Of a stretch of 64,000 bases of DNA, positions 63,170 through 64,000 are shown in pieces. The DNA comes from Ruminiclostridium papyrosolvens DSM 2782 (lineage in GTDB: Bacteria > Bacillota > Clostridia > Acetivibrionales > DSM-1351). Position numbers and translations under genes: made by a program. Position 1 is the first letter of the stretch. Each line of letters starts with the position of its first letter. The DNA is taken from the NCBI RefSeq assembly GCF_029318685.1, contig NZ_CP119677.1, positions 310,001-374,000 of the forward strand. The letters run 5' to 3'. Below the pieces are notes generated by a model that made no database searches, was not told the DNA's origin, and worked only from the letters and a program-made list of their open reading frames with translations.

Positions 63170-64000
63170 GGATGCGGTCATCAATTCAATAAACAAATCA
63201 GTTGAGACAGGCGAACTTCCTTCACTGGAAATAACTGATATAACAATTGAAATACCAAGAGAAAAGGGCCACGGCGATTTTTCTACAAATGTGGCAATGC
63301 AAATAACCAAAACAGCTAAAAAGGCACCAAGGCAAATAGCTGATACAATAATAAAAAATATAATTACCGATGGCACATATATAAAGAAAGTTGACTGTGC
63401 AGGCCCTGGCTTTATCAACTTTACACTGGACAACAGTTACCTTTATGAAACCATCAGTATAATAGAGCAGGAAAAGGAAAATTACGGCCGTATTGATATA
63501 GGAAACGGTAAAAAAGTCATGGTTGAGTTTGTAAGTGCAAACCCAACAGGGCCACTCCATATGGGAAATGCCAGAGGAGGAGCACTTGGAGACTGTATAG
63601 CAAGCGTTTTAGACGCTGCAGGTTATAATGTTACAAGAGAATTTTTAATAAATGACGCCGGAAACCAGATAGAAAAATTCGGTACTTCCCTTGAAGCAAG
63701 GTATATTCAGCTAATAAAAGGTGAGGATGCCATAGAGTTTCCGGAGGACGGATATCATGGTGAAGACATCGCAGAACATATGAGGGATTTTATCGCAATA
63801 CATGGTGACAAATACATTAATACCGATTCCGAAGAGAGAAAGAAAATATTCGTAGACTTTGCGCTCCCAAGAAATATAGCAAGGATAAAGGAAGGCTTGG
63901 AAAGCTACGGAATACACTTTGATGTGTGGTTTTCAGAACAGACACTTCACAAAAGCGGTGAGGTAGCAGAAACAATACAGCTCCTAAAGGACAGGGATTG
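63132..64000 (+). CDS. argS: Arginyl-tRNA synthetase, N-terminal part (3' truncated by window end)
   Basis: Class I aminoacyl-tRNA synthetase. The visible 289 residues contain the N-terminal tRNA-binding domain (HGDFSTNVAMQITK, DCAGPGFINFTL) and the catalytic start VEFVSANPTGPLHMGNARGG with the HIGH-equivalent HMGN. The KMSK region lies beyond the window. Its ATG is 38 bp inside the end of ywiB, in another frame. Confidence 0.94.
   Translation, partial: MKNINSEIRQQIKDAVINSINKSVETGELPSLEITDITIEIPREKGHGDFSTNVAMQITKTAKKAPRQIADTIIKNIITDGTYIKKVDCAGPGFINFTLDNSYLYETISIIEQEKENYGRIDIGNGKKVMVEFVSANPTGPLHMGNARGGALGDCIASVLDAAGYNVTREFLINDAGNQIEKFGTSLEARYIQLIKGEDAIEFPEDGYHGEDIAEHMRDFIAIHGDKYINTDSEERKKIFVDFALPRNIARIKEGLESYGIHFDVWFSEQTLHKSGEVAETIQLLKDRD

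Overview
The window looks like a chromosomal segment of a motile, spore-forming, Gram-positive Clostridium-group bacterium. The evidence is low GC, SD-led genes with many TTG/GTG starts, SpoIID/SpoIIQ/CotH sporulation genes, SLH surface proteins, MotAB, and an eight-subunit F1Fo ATP synthase operon plus an AtpI-like gene. Style and content suggest a Ruminiclostridium (cellulolytic clostridia) relative; this is inference, because no search was possible.

Left backbone (0-20.9 kb): the end of a CotH-like gene, a CBS-domain membrane transporter, a DUF2089/DUF4097 pair, prfA, a ZIP metal transporter, ywlC (t6A synthesis), ywlE (Arg phosphatase), rpiB, upp, a dCMP deaminase, a fused TagO-MnaA envelope-polymer enzyme, motAB on the minus strand, and atpI-B-E-F-H-A-G-D-C. 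The right backbone resumes at 57.1 kb with ywmB, murA, spoIID, a spoIIQ-like M23 gene, ddl, ywiB and the start of argS. From memory this order closely follows the B. subtilis prfA-ywl-rpiB-upp-mnaA-atp-ywmB-murAA-spoIID region, so the roughly 36 kb between atpC and ywmB reads as an accessory island in a conserved backbone.

The island has three parts. (1) 20.9-31.6 kb: a secreted protein built on six near-identical 567-bp repeats, an FN3+SLH protein, an SLH/beta-helix/Big2 protein and an SGNH hydrolase. (2) 31.8-47.1 kb: one continuous co-directional run of 15 genes that looks like a cryptic biosynthetic cluster of the highly reducing type II PKS kind. It has two ketosynthase-fold proteins (one with the Cys-His-His triad, one without), ACP, KR, two hotdog dehydratase-like proteins, a thioesterase, an AMP ligase, a cyclase-family protein, two B12-type radical SAM proteins and two flavoproteins. 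It also has a Vat-like acetyltransferase and an ABC-F ATPase, both families linked to resistance against drugs acting at the ribosome. The last gene, 795 aa, is a chimera in which radical SAM sequence appears inserted into the N-terminal part of an NRPS-type adenylation domain. (3) 47.2-57.0 kb: two giant FN3-like proteins with degenerate C-terminal SLH repeats and a small SLH protein.

Four surface-protein genes are preceded by sequences closely matching the sigma-D/sigma-28 promoter (TAAA, 15-16 nt, GCCGATAA), one of them an exact match. This suggests that the surface proteins are co-regulated with motility. No rRNA, tRNA, CRISPR or insertion sequence was recognised.
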